Source of the DNA: Liquidambar formosana
Taxonomy: Eukaryota > Streptophyta > Magnoliopsida > Saxifragales > Altingiaceae
Direction: 5' to 3'
Assembly (NCBI GenBank): GCA_039720395.1
Contig: CM077832.1
Location: 25,135,607 to 25,199,606 of the forward strand
DNA length: 64,000 bases
The notes under the pieces were generated by a model. The model did no database searches. It worked only from the letters and a program-made list of their open reading frames with translations, and was not told the origin of the DNA. Numbering within the stretch: position 1 is the first letter of the stretch; each line of letters opens with the position of its first letter. Shown here one piece after another: positions 42,979 through 54,783 of the stretch. A program made the position numbers and the translations under genes.

Positions 42979-44265
42979 ATGGAGGCTCTAGACAAATTTT
43001 TAGGAGGGTTTTTGAGAGTTATGAGTGCTGAAGCAAAATCTGAGTTCAAGTGCTTTGGCTTGGATCCATTGCTTTCCTTGAGGCATGTGAAGCTTGAAAC
43101 GAACCTCTTGACTACTGCTACATATTTTTGGGATCCCCAAATTCATGTGTTCCGCTTCAACTATGAAGAACTGTGCCCAACCATGGAGGAATTCTGCGCG
43201 TTGTATGGGGTTTCACCGGTAGGTCCTTTTATACTCCCTACTCCTCGCCCAAGCTTTCTTACTTCTTTTTCCAACCTCCTTGGGATTCACCCACAATATG
43301 CCTCTACGTTTGTAAAGGACCATATGGTAGACTTGATGAAATTGGCAACCTCTTTTTTGGCTTGTGATAGTAAAGGTATTTTGAAATTTACCTTTCCTAT
43401 TAAGCATGCACTTGCCTTTTGCCTCATTGGTCGTTTCCTTATTTCAACTGGTATTCCACATGTTCCCATACAAATTTATGAGTTGATTCCTCTCCTTGCC
43501 AAAGGCCATAACCTGATTCCCATGGTATTAGCTGAAACCTTGAATAGCTTGGATAAAACTCATGAGGACCCAAAGGTTCCTTTAGGAGGTAGCCCCATTT
43601 TGCTGCAAATGTGGTTGCTTGAAAGGCTGAATTTCTTATCACCCACTGGCATTACACCATACAAGCCCCAGCATTACTGCCTTCGCTGCATTGAGTTGCC
43701 TGGAAAATTCTTATTGAGGGATTGGCTAGGTTACTTCTAAACCCTTTTATGGAGGAATATCAAGTGGTTCGTCTTTATATGGGGCTGCAGTGAACGAGTG
43801 CTTCTGCGGACTTCTGGATGTGCCATGGTGAGACTCATAGGACTGCGGTCTACTTCTTTCTATTGGCCTTCAAGGGTTCTCCGTCAGATGGGTGCCATGC
43901 AAACCATACCCACTTCCTTGAAAGGTGACTATCCTGTGGTGCCTGCGGGTCTTTCTATAGTGACTTGGGCGAAGGATCGATGGCCTAGCAAGCTGACACT
44001 GACTCAAGTGACGAAAACTGAGGGTCCATATATGATGAGCCTCGAGTACAAGGAATGGTTGAAAAGCAATTTGGGTGAGAGAGAGACTACTCGAAGAGAA
44101 AGGATTTTTGGACTTATCAAGAATAACGAACTTGGACCTTGCAGAGAAGATATTATGGAAGCAGTGACAGCAGCTTATGAACACGACTTGAGGAAGAAAA
44201 GAAGACACGAAAGAGAGAAGCAGAAAGCTGAAAAGCGGGCTGCAAAGAAGCCCAAGAAGAATTGA
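42979..44265 (+). pseudogene. DUF7745-like gene of E2, one premature stop
   Basis: Exactly as long as the E1 gene (1287 bp) and in one frame, but codon 254 (43738-43740) is TAA where E1 has CAC (His). The frame reopens at once and runs to the normal end. The protein keeps YFWDPQ, FRFNYEELCPTMEEFCALYG, QMWLLERL and the WRNIKWFVFIWGC block, and a basic tail. No frameshift is seen. A single nonsense codon in an otherwise complete gene suggests recent loss. Readthrough is possible but there is no evidence for it. Promoter elements are conserved. Confidence 0.8.
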
Positions 44266-44590
44266 AGACTTAATAGAATAGGATATTTATGGCGCTTTTA
44301 TAGTTCTTTTACTTAATACCAATGAATTGCTATGTCAATCAATTTTAGTTTTGAATAAATTGCCAATAATAAATCAAATTTGGGATTTTGTGGTTTGATT
44401 TAGACCGCACCCAAGGTAACTTTATGGGTTGCCTACGTATCTCCATTATTTTTCTTCTTTGCTTTTTTTTTTGTTTTTGTTTTTGTTGTTGTTTTTTTTT
44501 TTTTTTTTGAATGGAGAATCAGGTCTTACGTAGTTCTCATGCCTTAACTTTTGCTGAGGCCGCCCTTATGGGTTTTCAACCTAGCAGGCC
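44266..44590. other. Convergent 3' region between the E2 DUF7745-like gene and pol
   Basis: Counterpart of 24468-24830: CACCCAAGGTAACTTTATGG, GTTGCCTACGTATCTCC, a T-rich tract and the CTTATGGGTTTTCAACCTAG motif before the pol stop. Confidence 0.6.
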
Positions 44591-47500
44591 TCAAACATGA
44601 TATTTTTTTAATTGATCCAAATTAGTTGGACGAGCGAACTCAATTCCATCTAAGTCCATGAGGCGAACAGCCCCTGCTGGAAATATTTCTTTGATAATGT
44701 ATGGTCCACCCCAACTTGGCTTGAATTTTCCCCGTGGATCGAACACTGGAGCTCTGATTTCTTTCAGCACTACATCCCCTTTCTTTAGACCTCGATCTTT
44801 GACATGTTTGTTGAATGCTCTGGCAACTCTCCGCTGATACCCCTGAACATGATACAGCGCCCTTAAACGCCTTTCATCGAGCAAAGCTAACTCATCATAA
44901 CGGCTCTTAACCCAGTCCACTTCTGTTATCTGGCTCTCCACGGCAACCCTTAATGAAGGAACCTCCAATTCAACTGGCAACACGGCCTCCATTCCATAAA
45001 CTAAAGAGTAAGGGGTAGCCCCTGTTGACGACCTTATTGATGTTCTATAACCCCATAGAGCTAACGGTAATTTCTCATGCCAGTCTATGTGTGAGTCTGC
45101 AGTCTTCTGCAATATCTTCTTGATGTTCTTGTTAGCCGCTTCCACTACTCCATTAGTCTGAGGACGGTATGGTGACGACAGATGGTGGACTATGCCATAC
45201 TTTTGCAAGAGCTCATGGGTTTCTTTCTGAAAGTGCTAGCCATTATCTGAGATAACTTCATGCGGTACCCCATATCGATAGATGATGCTGTGTTGTATGA
45301 ACTGTGCTACCTTCTTGGAATTCAAGGTCTTGAAGGACGCTGCTTCTACCCACTTGGTGAAATAATCAATGGCAACCAGGATGTATTCATGCCCATTTGA
45401 CGCCTTTGGCTTGATCTGTCCGATGATATCTATCCCCCAGACTGCGAATGGCCATGGTGATGACATACTTGTTAAAGGCATAGAAGGCAAGTGTTGTCCA
45501 CTAGCGAACAGTTGGCATTTGTGGCACTTCTTGACATGTGCGTGGCAATCTCTTTCCATGGTAGACCAATAATAGCCTAACCTCATGATTTTCTTAGCCA
45601 ACATATAGCCATTCATATGCGGAGCCCCTGTCCCTTCATGGATTTCTTTAATCAGATGGTCGGCTTCCTCCTCGGTGACACACAGCAGGTGGATTCCGTC
45701 GTATGATCTCCGATATAGCTTTCCTCCACAAAGCACATAGTGACTCGCCAACCGCCTCAGGGTTTTTCTATCGATACGAGATGCTCCTTCTGGGTACTCC
45801 CTTTCTTCAATGAACTTCATTATGTCATGGAACCACGGGTGGCCATCATTTACTTCTCCTCCTCGGATTGCACAATAGTACACAGGCTTGTCTCGGCATT
45901 CTATCACCAACGGCTTCACATTTCCCCCTTCAGGTATCTCTACCATGGATGCTAGGGTCGCCAAGGCATCGGCGAACTAGTTCTTGTTTCTTGAAAGGTA
46001 GTTGAACTCTATTTCTGAGAACTCCTTGGTTAGGGCTTCCAGATAGGCATGGTAAGGCAGCAACTTCTCATCTCGAGTTTTCCATTCCCCTTTTATCTGA
46101 CAAATGATTAGCGCCGAGTCCCCGAACACTTCCAATTCTTTGATCCCCAATTCAAGTGCCGCTTCCAATGCTAAGATACAGGCCTCATACTCAGCAATGT
46201 TGTTGGTAGCTTCAAACCCCAACTTGACCGCTAATGGTGTAAATGCCTCTTCAGGTGAGACCAGCAGGACTCCTATCCCATAACCTTTCTTATTGGCTGC
46301 CCCATCGAAGTATACTCTCCAAGTCTTTCTACCAATCTCTAGCACGTCCTCATCTGGGAACTGATCGTTGAACGGAGCGGATGATGACACAGGACAGCTA
46401 GCTAGGTAGTCTGCGATGACGCTCCCCTTTTGATTCACGTACTTGATGTCGAATTCATTGAGGAGAATTGACCATCGAGCAGTTCTGAATGACAATACCG
46501 GCCTTTCTACCAGGTACTTCAATGGGTCCATGCGACTTATCAAGAACACTTCGAAGGACATCATGTAGTGTCGGAGCTTTTGCGTCGCCCATACTAGTGC
46601 CACACAAGCCTTTTCAATGGCATTGTACTTCACTTCATAGTCCGTCATTTTCTTGCTTAGGTAGTAGATGGCATTCTCCTTTGTAGACCCTTCAAGATAT
46701 TGAGCTAACATAGCTCCCGTCGCGGTTTCGGTGACCGTTAAGTATAACAAGAGCGGTGCACCTTGCTGTAGGGGAACTAAGATTGGAGGATTGCTCAAGT
46801 ATTTCTTAATGGTCTCAAAGGGCTCTTGGCATTCTTCATTCCATACTTTTGGCACACCTTTCTTAAGCAATTTGAAGATTGGTTCGCAAACCATGGTTAA
46901 GTTGGCGATGAATCGGCTTATGTACTGAACCCTTCCCAGAAAACCTCGGATCTGCTTCTCAGTGCTAGGCGGCTCCATCTCCACAATAGCTTTTATCTTC
47001 CCTGGGTCCACTTCGATTCCCCTCTGAGTGATCATGAACCCCAATAGCTTGCCTGCAGTGACACCAAAAGCGCACTTCTGTGGGTTTAAGTGGAGATTGT
47101 ACTTCTTTGCTCGCTCTAGGAACTTCTCTAGCGCCTTGAAATGCCCTTCCCTATCCACGGACTTCACGATCATATCATCGACATAAACCTCGACTTCCTT
47201 ATGGATCATATCATGCAATAAGGTCGTAGCTGCTCTTTGGTAAGTAGCCCCAGCGTTTTTTAAGCCAAAAGGCATTACCTTGTAACAGTACGTTCCCCAT
47301 TGCGTGATAAAGGCTGTTTTCTCCATATCTTGAGGTGCCATCTTTATCTGGTTATACCCGGAGAATCCGTCCATGAAGGAGAGGAGTGCATGCCCCACTG
47401 TGCTATCTACCAACACGTCGATATGGGGTAAAGGAAAGTCATCCTTGGGGCTCGCGGCGTTGAGATCTTGAAAGTCGACACACATCCTCACTTTCCCATC

Positions 47501-47941
47501 TTTTTTAGGCACAGGCACTATATTCGACAACCATTCGGGGTACTCCACAACTTGGAGGAAACCCGCGTCTAGTTGTTTAGTTACCTCTTCTTTTACTTTT
47601 AGAGCCCATTCTGGTTTTAATCTTCTGAGTTTTTGCTTTACCGGCTTCTTTAGGGAATTAGTGGGGATATAGTGTTGTACAATATCGGGGTCAATGCCAG
47701 GCATGTCTTCATAAGACCATGCAAAAGCCATAATGTTGGCTTTCAAGAGAGAGATTATCTTTTCTTTTTCAACGGGGGAGAGGGTTTTCCCAATTTTAAC
47801 TATTCTTGGCAATTCATTCGTCCCTAAATTGATTGATTCCAATTCATCCATATTAGGTTCGGTGACGCCCCTTTTCCTTTGCTCAACGAGCTCCGGGGGG
47901 ACATCGTTCCTAGGATCTATATCCATGCCATAAATATCCAT
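44591..47941 (-). pseudogene. pol: E2 pol with two in-frame stops
   Basis: Same domain order as E1 pol (RT with YVDDM, RNase H, second RNase H with FDGAAN, integrase with HHCC and DD35E), in one continuous frame of 1117 codons. There is a 3-codon deletion near KYVNQKGS. Two TAG stops interrupt it: 45979-45977, just after NKN at the end of the second RNase H, and 45235-45233, right after the integrase motif SDNG. Both replace CAG (Gln) codons present in E1. In the first ~250 codons only about 13 residues differ from E1. RT and most of RNase H could still be made, but no functional integrase. Confidence 0.92.
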
Positions 47942-47960
47942 AGAGGAGAGAAAAGAGACA

Positions 47961-48127
47961 CTGCATATATAGAGAAAGAAAACACACTTTATTGACTAGG
48001 AATAGTAGGAATGACACACAAAAGAAGAAAAACAAACAAATCTGTATCAATACTATGACTCCACAAGGTGAGTTAAGTAGATACATCTTATTGAATTAGG
48101 GAAATATTACTAAACTAAGACACCTAC
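47961..48127 (-). other. Predicted 167-nt gag-pol intron in E2
   Basis: Donor GTAGGT begins at 48127 and again contains the gag TAG stop; the acceptor ATATGCAG ends at 47961. Nineteen bases separate it from the pol ATG, as in E1. Both splice sites survive although gag has been deleted and the intron body has diverged. Confidence 0.7.
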
Positions 48128-48327
48128 AAGCTGCTATCAGGTGGGCCAAGGTCTTCTTCTTCATGGAGCTCCGCAATGACACCACATTCAAGGTACCAAC
48201 TCAGGAGTGGCATGGTAGCATGGCTAATGGACGAACCCTGGAGTTCTTTAGTGGTCGAGTCTTCCACGGTGAGGATCATATCTTGGAATATTTCAGTCAT
48301 AGCCCCTACATCAAGGTTCTCTGCCCA
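48124..48327 (-). pseudogene. gag: E2 gag-protease C-terminal remnant
   Basis: Only the last ~65 codons of the gag-protease frame remain; they match the end of E1 gag (MFQDM..., then ATMPL.WYLE). Upstream, the sequence jumps directly into the 5' leader. By comparison with E1, about 3.4 kb (equivalent to 28588-31994) is missing, including capsid, both zinc knuckles and protease. The bases CA occur at both sides of the junction. Confidence 0.85.
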
Positions 48328-48456
48328 TGCAAGAGTTTGCGCACACAATGCAATAAATGAAAGCACACAATCAAGCGGATGCAATGTGATTGATTTTAAT
48401 TAAACATAAGAAATTAACCTAGCCCAATTAAACTTTATAGAGTCTAGCCCACAACA
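48328..48456 (-). other. E2 residual 5' leader
   Basis: Short leader fragment matching E1 31995-32124 (AAGAGTTTGCGCACACAATG), joined to the gag remnant by the deletion. Confidence 0.8.
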
Positions 48457-48474
48457 TCCCCAGTGGAGTCGCCA
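48457..48474 (-). promoter_or_regulatory. E2 primer-binding site
   Basis: The same 18 bases as the E1 PBS, three bases from the LTR end, so the element may still have been primed for reverse transcription. Confidence 0.8.
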
Positions 48475-48477
48475 AAC

Positions 48478-51182
48478 TGTGAACCCCAGAAATTGGGCCC
48501 ACGGGGGATTGACGAAGAGGTTGTGTGGGTTTTGAAAACACAAAGGAGTCGCACCTCATTTTTTAAAGGAAACAAGGAAAACCCTAAAAACAGTTTGTTT
48601 TAGAAAAACAATTTGAATGACTCCATGTTTAAAAAGGAAAGGCAAAAACCAATCTTTTGGAAACCAAAGAAATCGGGGATTCGGAGGCTAAGTTATGACA
48701 TGGGAAGGTTCTAGGCAAAGCCTATAGGCACCCATGTCACCCTTTCGGTCTCTCAGTTCATTTGGGCTAAATCAAGATCTTTCCATACAAAAATCAGCAA
48801 GTATATCATCACAAGATAGCATGCATATCATATATTTCATTCATCCATCCATGTATAACAAACACATAAAAACAGAAAATAAAAAGAAGAAAAGAAAACA
48901 AAAAGAAGCCTAGGATGCTTGGATCCTAGAACGGACTTGAGCCTCACGAAGAGCGCCTACGTACCATGCAACGAAATACATGGATCAAAGTCCACGTAGT
49001 TCGATTAGAACTAGGGTTAAGTCCTAATATAAACCTATGGTAAAAACCCTAGGTTTCCTTATTTGACCAAAAGAGTTGAATTTGATAGAAAGTTTGATTT
49101 TGGAAAGAAATCCACAAAATGGAAACCTTAATAAAAACCAGAATTTTATTTAACAAGGAAACCTCTAATTATAACCATAAACTCATATTAGGAAATAACC
49201 CTAAAGAGGGAGAAGAGAGAGAGTAAGGAAGAGAGGTGAATTGGGGCACCTTCATACCCACTTACCTAAGCGCAATTACTCCAAGCATTAGCCATTTCAG
49301 ACATGAGCAGCCCTATTTGCCATAGGACAAATACCACACCTATTTGCACCCTTACAAGTGCTCAAAACCATGCAAAAACACTAACATGCAAATCTGGACA
49401 GAATAGTATTATGGCCTAAAATCATCTACTAAGCATGCTAACAGCAAAAACAGCAAACAATAATAAGTCCTAACATATTCCTAGAACCATATTATGCATA
49501 AAAACCCTAGATTATACTAACATGCATGCAAAAACATCATATTTACTCTATATGCAAGACATATACAGCAAACACGAAGAAAAACCAATAAAAAAGTCTA
49601 CTTTATCATGCTATATGAAAACTAACATAAAACAATGACTCTAAAACCCTAAACTCACAAATATGCTTAAAGACATACAAAACATACTTTAGTCATCCTA
49701 AAACCAAACTAAACAGAAATTAAATCATGCATATTAACTAACTAAAGCAACATAACATGATGAAAATCCTAACTCTAACATGCAATGACACTAATCCTAG
49801 CACAAGGGCAACAGGAGCACAAGAACCATAACTATGCATAAAAAACACATAGGACAGCCCTAAAGCATGCTAAACAGTAGATAAACAATAGATATTCCAT
49901 GTATATTAACTAGCTAGAGTGTTAATACATGATAAAAAAGTTATCTTTAACATGCAATAAGCCTAACCCATATTCAGCATAAACAAAGAGGGAGGAATAC
50001 CTTAAAAAGAAACTTCCTTGCTGCTGTAGAGACTCTCCCTTGCTCTTATGGATGACTTGAACCAATCCTCTCCAAGGCTACAGCAAGAACTCCAGCTCTC
50101 CTTCAAGTCTCTCTCTCTTATTCTCTCTCAAACACTCAAGTATTAATGCATAAAGTGGCTCCCCTTGTGCTGAAGCATAGGGGGGTATTTATAGACTTCA
50201 ATTAGGATTAACCAATGGCTGGGATTAAAACCCTAAAAATTAATCCAAAGGCTATTAGAGACCCCCTTGGGGCTTAAGTAACTCAGAAGTTACCAAAAAT
50301 TAGAAGGAAACTCGTCCAAAAGAGTCCTTGTTCGTCAAAATAGGGAGGAATCCGCTTCAGCAAGGAAACATGGTGCAAATAGGAAAGTGCTCTCGGGTGA
50401 CCTCCCAAGGCTGGGCGGCTAGCCACCTGGGCCCAGGCGGCTAGCCGCCCAGGCTTGGGTGGTCACCCGAGCCCACTTCTAGTTTTTTGCCTATTTTGTC
50501 TCCCTTCCCTTCTAGAAGTGTTTTAGGGGGCAAATTAACTCCGATTTTGATGAAACAAAAGCCAAAACGACCGTGTTTCAATGAGGAATATGTTTTTGAA
50601 CATTTTAGGGTGAAAACCACTAACCATGAGGGCATGGTTAGGTTTGAACAAGGCAGTTAACCACTATGCTCTACCTTTGCTAAGCATAGGCATGCACATA
50701 GGGTCAAACCAAACACTTTCCATATCAAAATTGACCTTCATAAAACACTTTTGGAGGTAAAATGATGACTAATGAAAGTCAATTTGAAAATATTTGGTTG
50801 GTAATTGTGAGTCAATTAGAGCTAACCCAAAGAAGGGTCAATTAACCAATCTTAAACTACATCGAGCCATTTTAATCCCAAGCCATTGATTTATCAAATT
50901 GACACTAGAAATACCTCTTATGCATCCATATGAACTCCAATTGACAATTTGGAGATCATTCCAAGGTCAAATGAAAAGTTTAAGACTTATAAGACAATTA
51001 TGCCCCTCAAGTCACAAAAGCTCTTATTATCCCTCAAGATCAACTCCAATTTGAACCAAAATTCACACCCATTGTCCTTGTGACTCTAGAAACCTAATGC
51101 AAGTGACTAGACTCAAAAACAAAACAAAAACATGCATGAAATGATGAGCCCTAGTAAGGTGGTGCAAAAATGGGGTGTGACA
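48478..51182 (-). mobile_element. E2 5' LTR
   Basis: 2705 bp, TGTGAACCCC to GGGGTGTGACA. Contains the TATA box (50194-50185 on the minus strand) and a GC-rich module (50392-50472). It differs from the split 3' LTR at many scattered sites and by small indels (for example GTCGCACC against GTCGCCACC near 48550). The right flank ACAAC is the target duplication. Confidence 0.95.
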
Positions 51183-52295
51183 ACAACCACAACCTAGAAG
51201 ATAGCTAAAGCTATAGCCTCTAAAATAAAGTGGTAAATAAATAAAAGCTGATAATGTACAAGCATTGGGGCAAAGGGTCGCAACGACCACAACCCAGAGG
51301 ATAGCTAAAACCATAGCCTCTAAAATAAAAAAATAAAATGAGAACAACCATTTTGAATGAATTTGTTCATGTCCTTGCATTTGTTCATTTATCCAAGCGT
51401 AGGGATATTCAATTAAGTCCAATAAACTCCGCAACAAAGGGGATTATTTTATTTCCAAGTTGATTATGATTACCAAGAAGAAAACAAGAAGAGGTTAGTA
51501 TAAACAATATGCATGCATGCATTAACCTAACCTTGCCAATTTTGATTTCGCCTAAATATTGCTTTAACCTTTTGATATGCTTAAATTTCCATTTCAGGCA
51601 CCACAAATTCAAGCTCACATGCAATAAAAAGGAATGAAAAATGAGTGCTAGCAACCTATTGGAATGGTTTGCATGCAAAGGGTGGTTCAGGTTTCCTGCC
51701 TCTAACCCACCATATAGGACTTTAATCCTTTCATGACACGTGTTAAGAAGTCCATGTATGTACTCAGGCTAAGGTAGGGAGGGTGACAATCACATATTGA
51801 GGCTGCAATAAATGATAGTATCAATAGAAAATTTAAGAAAGCTTGAGAACGAAATTAAAAGGGAAGCTCACCTAGTGTAGGTGGTTTTCACCTTAGCTTT
51901 GACCGATGTAAGCTTGGATGCTCCCTTGCTAGGCTTGAAATTCCTCCCTTGTGGTACTCCTTTGATGGTCCAAGTATGCTTGAGAGTCGATGGAACTTGA
52001 ATCCTTGGCAAATTGTGTTCTTAAGAGTGAAGACTTGTAACACAGTAAAATTACCAGTCAACCCAAGTGAAGTTGACTGTCACCAGATGTGAAGTTGACG
52101 GTCAGAATGTAGCAAAACAGCAGCAGATTTTTTGTATGAACTTCCTATGCTACCCAAGGCAAAAGTGGAAGTGCACCCACTGATTTTCCTTCAAAATCAG
52201 TCCTAAAGTTTGTAGGGGAAGTATTTGTGGAAGGAGTTGTGGTAGAGTTTGAGTAAGAGTGGTAACTTTGTGGTGGTGGGAGTAAGAAGTGGTGG
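51183..52295. other. Old noncoding sequence flanking E2
   Basis: No gene is seen. It begins with a direct repeat of about 80 bp (CGCAAC...CCACAACC.AGA.GATAGC and CATAGCCTCTAAAATAAA) at about 51183-51225 and 51265-51330. The left end of the first copy lies at 13801-13830, on the far side of E2. It could be part of an old minus-strand LTR that includes 12.0-13.8 kb and 54.8-55.8 kb. Confidence 0.45.
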
Positions 52296-54783
52296 TGTGA
52301 ACCACGGAATTTGGCCCGCACATTTGAAAAAGATAAGTTTAAAAAAAGAAAAGGAGTCACCACCTTATTTTTAAAGGAAACAAGCAAAACCCTAAAAAAC
52401 CATTTTGTTTTAAAGAAAACAATTGAAAAGACTCCATGTTTAAAAAAGAAAGGCAAAAACAGTTTTTTGGAAACCAGAGAAACTAGGGATTTAGAGGCTA
52501 AGTTATGACATGGGAAAGATCTAGGCAAAACCTATAGGCACCCATGTCACCCTTTCGGTCTCTTAGTTTATTTAGGCTAAATTAAAGTCTTTTCCACACA
52601 AAAATCAGTAAGATACCATCACATCAAGAATTGTATGCATATCATATATTCTATCCAAGCACAATCAAATAAAGAAAAGAAACAAAAATAGAAAAGAGAG
52701 AGAAGAAAAAACCTAGGATACTTGGATCCTAGGGCAAACTTGAACCTCAAAGCGCTTATGTACCATCCAACGGAATACATAGATCAAGGTCCACGTAGTT
52801 CGATTAGAATTAGAGTTAAATCCTAATACAAACCTGTGGTAAAAACCCTAAGTTTTCTCATTTAAAAGAGAATTAAATAAACCAAGTTTGAAATCAAGTA
52901 ACCTCTACAGGATGGAAACTTAAAAAAAAATAGATATTTTATTTAACAAGGAAACCTCTAATTATACCATAGATTTATATTAGAAAATAACCCTAAAAGA
53001 GGGAGAAGAGAAAAAATAGGGAAGAAAAAGTGAATTAGAGCACTTTCAAACCCTACTTACCTTCGCGCAATTACTCCAAGCAATAGCAAGCTTAAGCAAT
53101 AACAGCCTTATTTGCAATAAAGCGATTATCACACCTATTTGCACCCTTACACGTGATCAAAACAAGGCAAAAAGAAGAAAATAGAAATCTAGACAGAATA
53201 GTATTAAGGCCTAAAATCATCCACTAATCATGCAAATAACAGAAATAATGAACTTATATAAACCCTAATTCAACCCCAATGCCATAACATGCATAAAAAC
53301 CCTAAAAATCCACTATATGAATGCAATAATTATCATAGTTATTCTATATGCAATACATATACAGAAACTATGAAGAAAAAACAATATAAAAAAAAACCCT
53401 AAACTAGCATGCTCTATGCAACTAAACTAAAACAAGGATAATAGAAACCCTAAACTCACAAACATGCATTAAAACCTATAAAATAACTCTAAAACATGCA
53501 CAACTCATGATGAATAGCATTTATGTCATGTATATTAACTAAATAAAGCATTAATACATTATAAAAATACTAACTTTATCATGCAATAGCACTATTCTAT
53601 AAGAAACCCTAATTTAAGCTTGAATGAGGAAGAAGGTTACCTTAGGAAAGCTTCCTTTGCTGTTGTAGAGACTCTCTCTTGCTCTTGTGAATGACTTAAA
53701 ACAAGCTTCTTCAAGGCTACAACAAGAACTCCAACTCTCCTTTAGAACTATCTCTCTTATTCTATCTTAAAACTTAGGTTTCATGCATAAAAGTGGCTCC
53801 CCTAGTGCTGAAACATAGTAGGGTATTTATAGAGTTTAATTAGGATAAATCAATGGATAGGATTAAAACCCTAAAAATTAATCTAAGGGTTATTAAAGAC
53901 TCCCTTGGTGTTCAAGGAACTCAAAAGTTACCAAAAATTAGAAGGAAACTCGTCTAAAAGAGTCTAGGTCTGTTAAAATAGGCAAAGAATCCCGTTTAAG
54001 CAAAAATAGCAAAGTGGTCTTGGGTGACCCTCTGGGCCCAAGCGGCTAGCCGCCCGAGGCTGGGGGGTCATCCGAGCCCGCTTTACTTTTTTACTCATTT
54101 TCGAACTCCTTTCCTTCTAAGAGTGTTTCAAGGGTCAAATTAGCTCCAATTTTGATGAAATAAAAGCCAAAACAACCGTGTTTCGATGAGGAATACATTT
54201 TCAAACATTTTAGGGCAACAATCACTACCATGGGTGTATGGTTAGGTTTCACAAAGGCGGTTAACCGCTATGCACTACCATTGCAAAGTATAGGTATACA
54301 CATAGGATTGAACCAAATGCTTTCCAAACCAAAATTGAACATTTCAAAACACTTTTAAGGATAAAATGATGACTATAAAGTCAATTTGAAGAGATTTTAT
54401 GAGAAATTGAGAGTCGAATTGAGCTAACTCGAAGAGGGTCAATTAACCATCTAGAACCATATTGAGCAATTTTAATCCTAAGCCATTGATTCATCAATAT
54501 TGAACCTAGAAATACCTCATATGCATCAATATGAACTCCAATTGACAATTTAGAGATCATTTCAATGTCAAATGAAAAGTTTGTGATCTAAAAGATGATT
54601 ATGCCCCTCAAGTCACAAAAGTTCTTATTAACCCTCAAGTTCAACTCCAAATTGAAACAAAATTCATACCCACTATCCTTATGACTCTAAAAACCTAACG
54701 CAAGTGACTAGACTCAAAAATAAAACAAAAACCTACATAAGATGACAAACCCTAGTAAAGAGGTGCAAAAATGGGGTGTGATA
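52296..54783 (-). mobile_element. Solo LTR of a Tat-type element, E2-like
   Basis: 2488 bp, TGTGAACCAC to GGGGTGTGATA (last CA mutated to TA). Flanked by the perfect target duplication GGTGG (52291-52295 and 54784-54788). It resembles the E2 LTR throughout, with a TATA box at 53823-53832 and a shortened GC-rich module at 54017-54077. No internal region is present. Confidence 0.9.

Larger units (their letters stand above)
13831..51182 (-). mobile_element. Element E2: Tat-type Ty3/gypsy retrotransposon, gag-deleted, split by E1
   Basis: The LTRs start TGTGAACCCC and end GGGGTGTGACA on the plus strand, so the element reads TGTCACACCCC...GGGGTTCACA on its own strand. The flanking target duplication is ACAAC (13826-13830 and 51183-51187). 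Without the nested E1 and its duplicated 5 bp, E2 is about 16.5 kb. From its 5' end (right): LTR 48478-51182, PBS, short leader fused to a gag remnant, intron, pol with two stops, then on the opposite strand a DUF7745-like pseudogene and an intact PMD gene, a hairpin array, and the 3' LTR. The two LTRs show many more differences than those of E1, consistent with E2 being the older host of E1. Confidence 0.92.
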
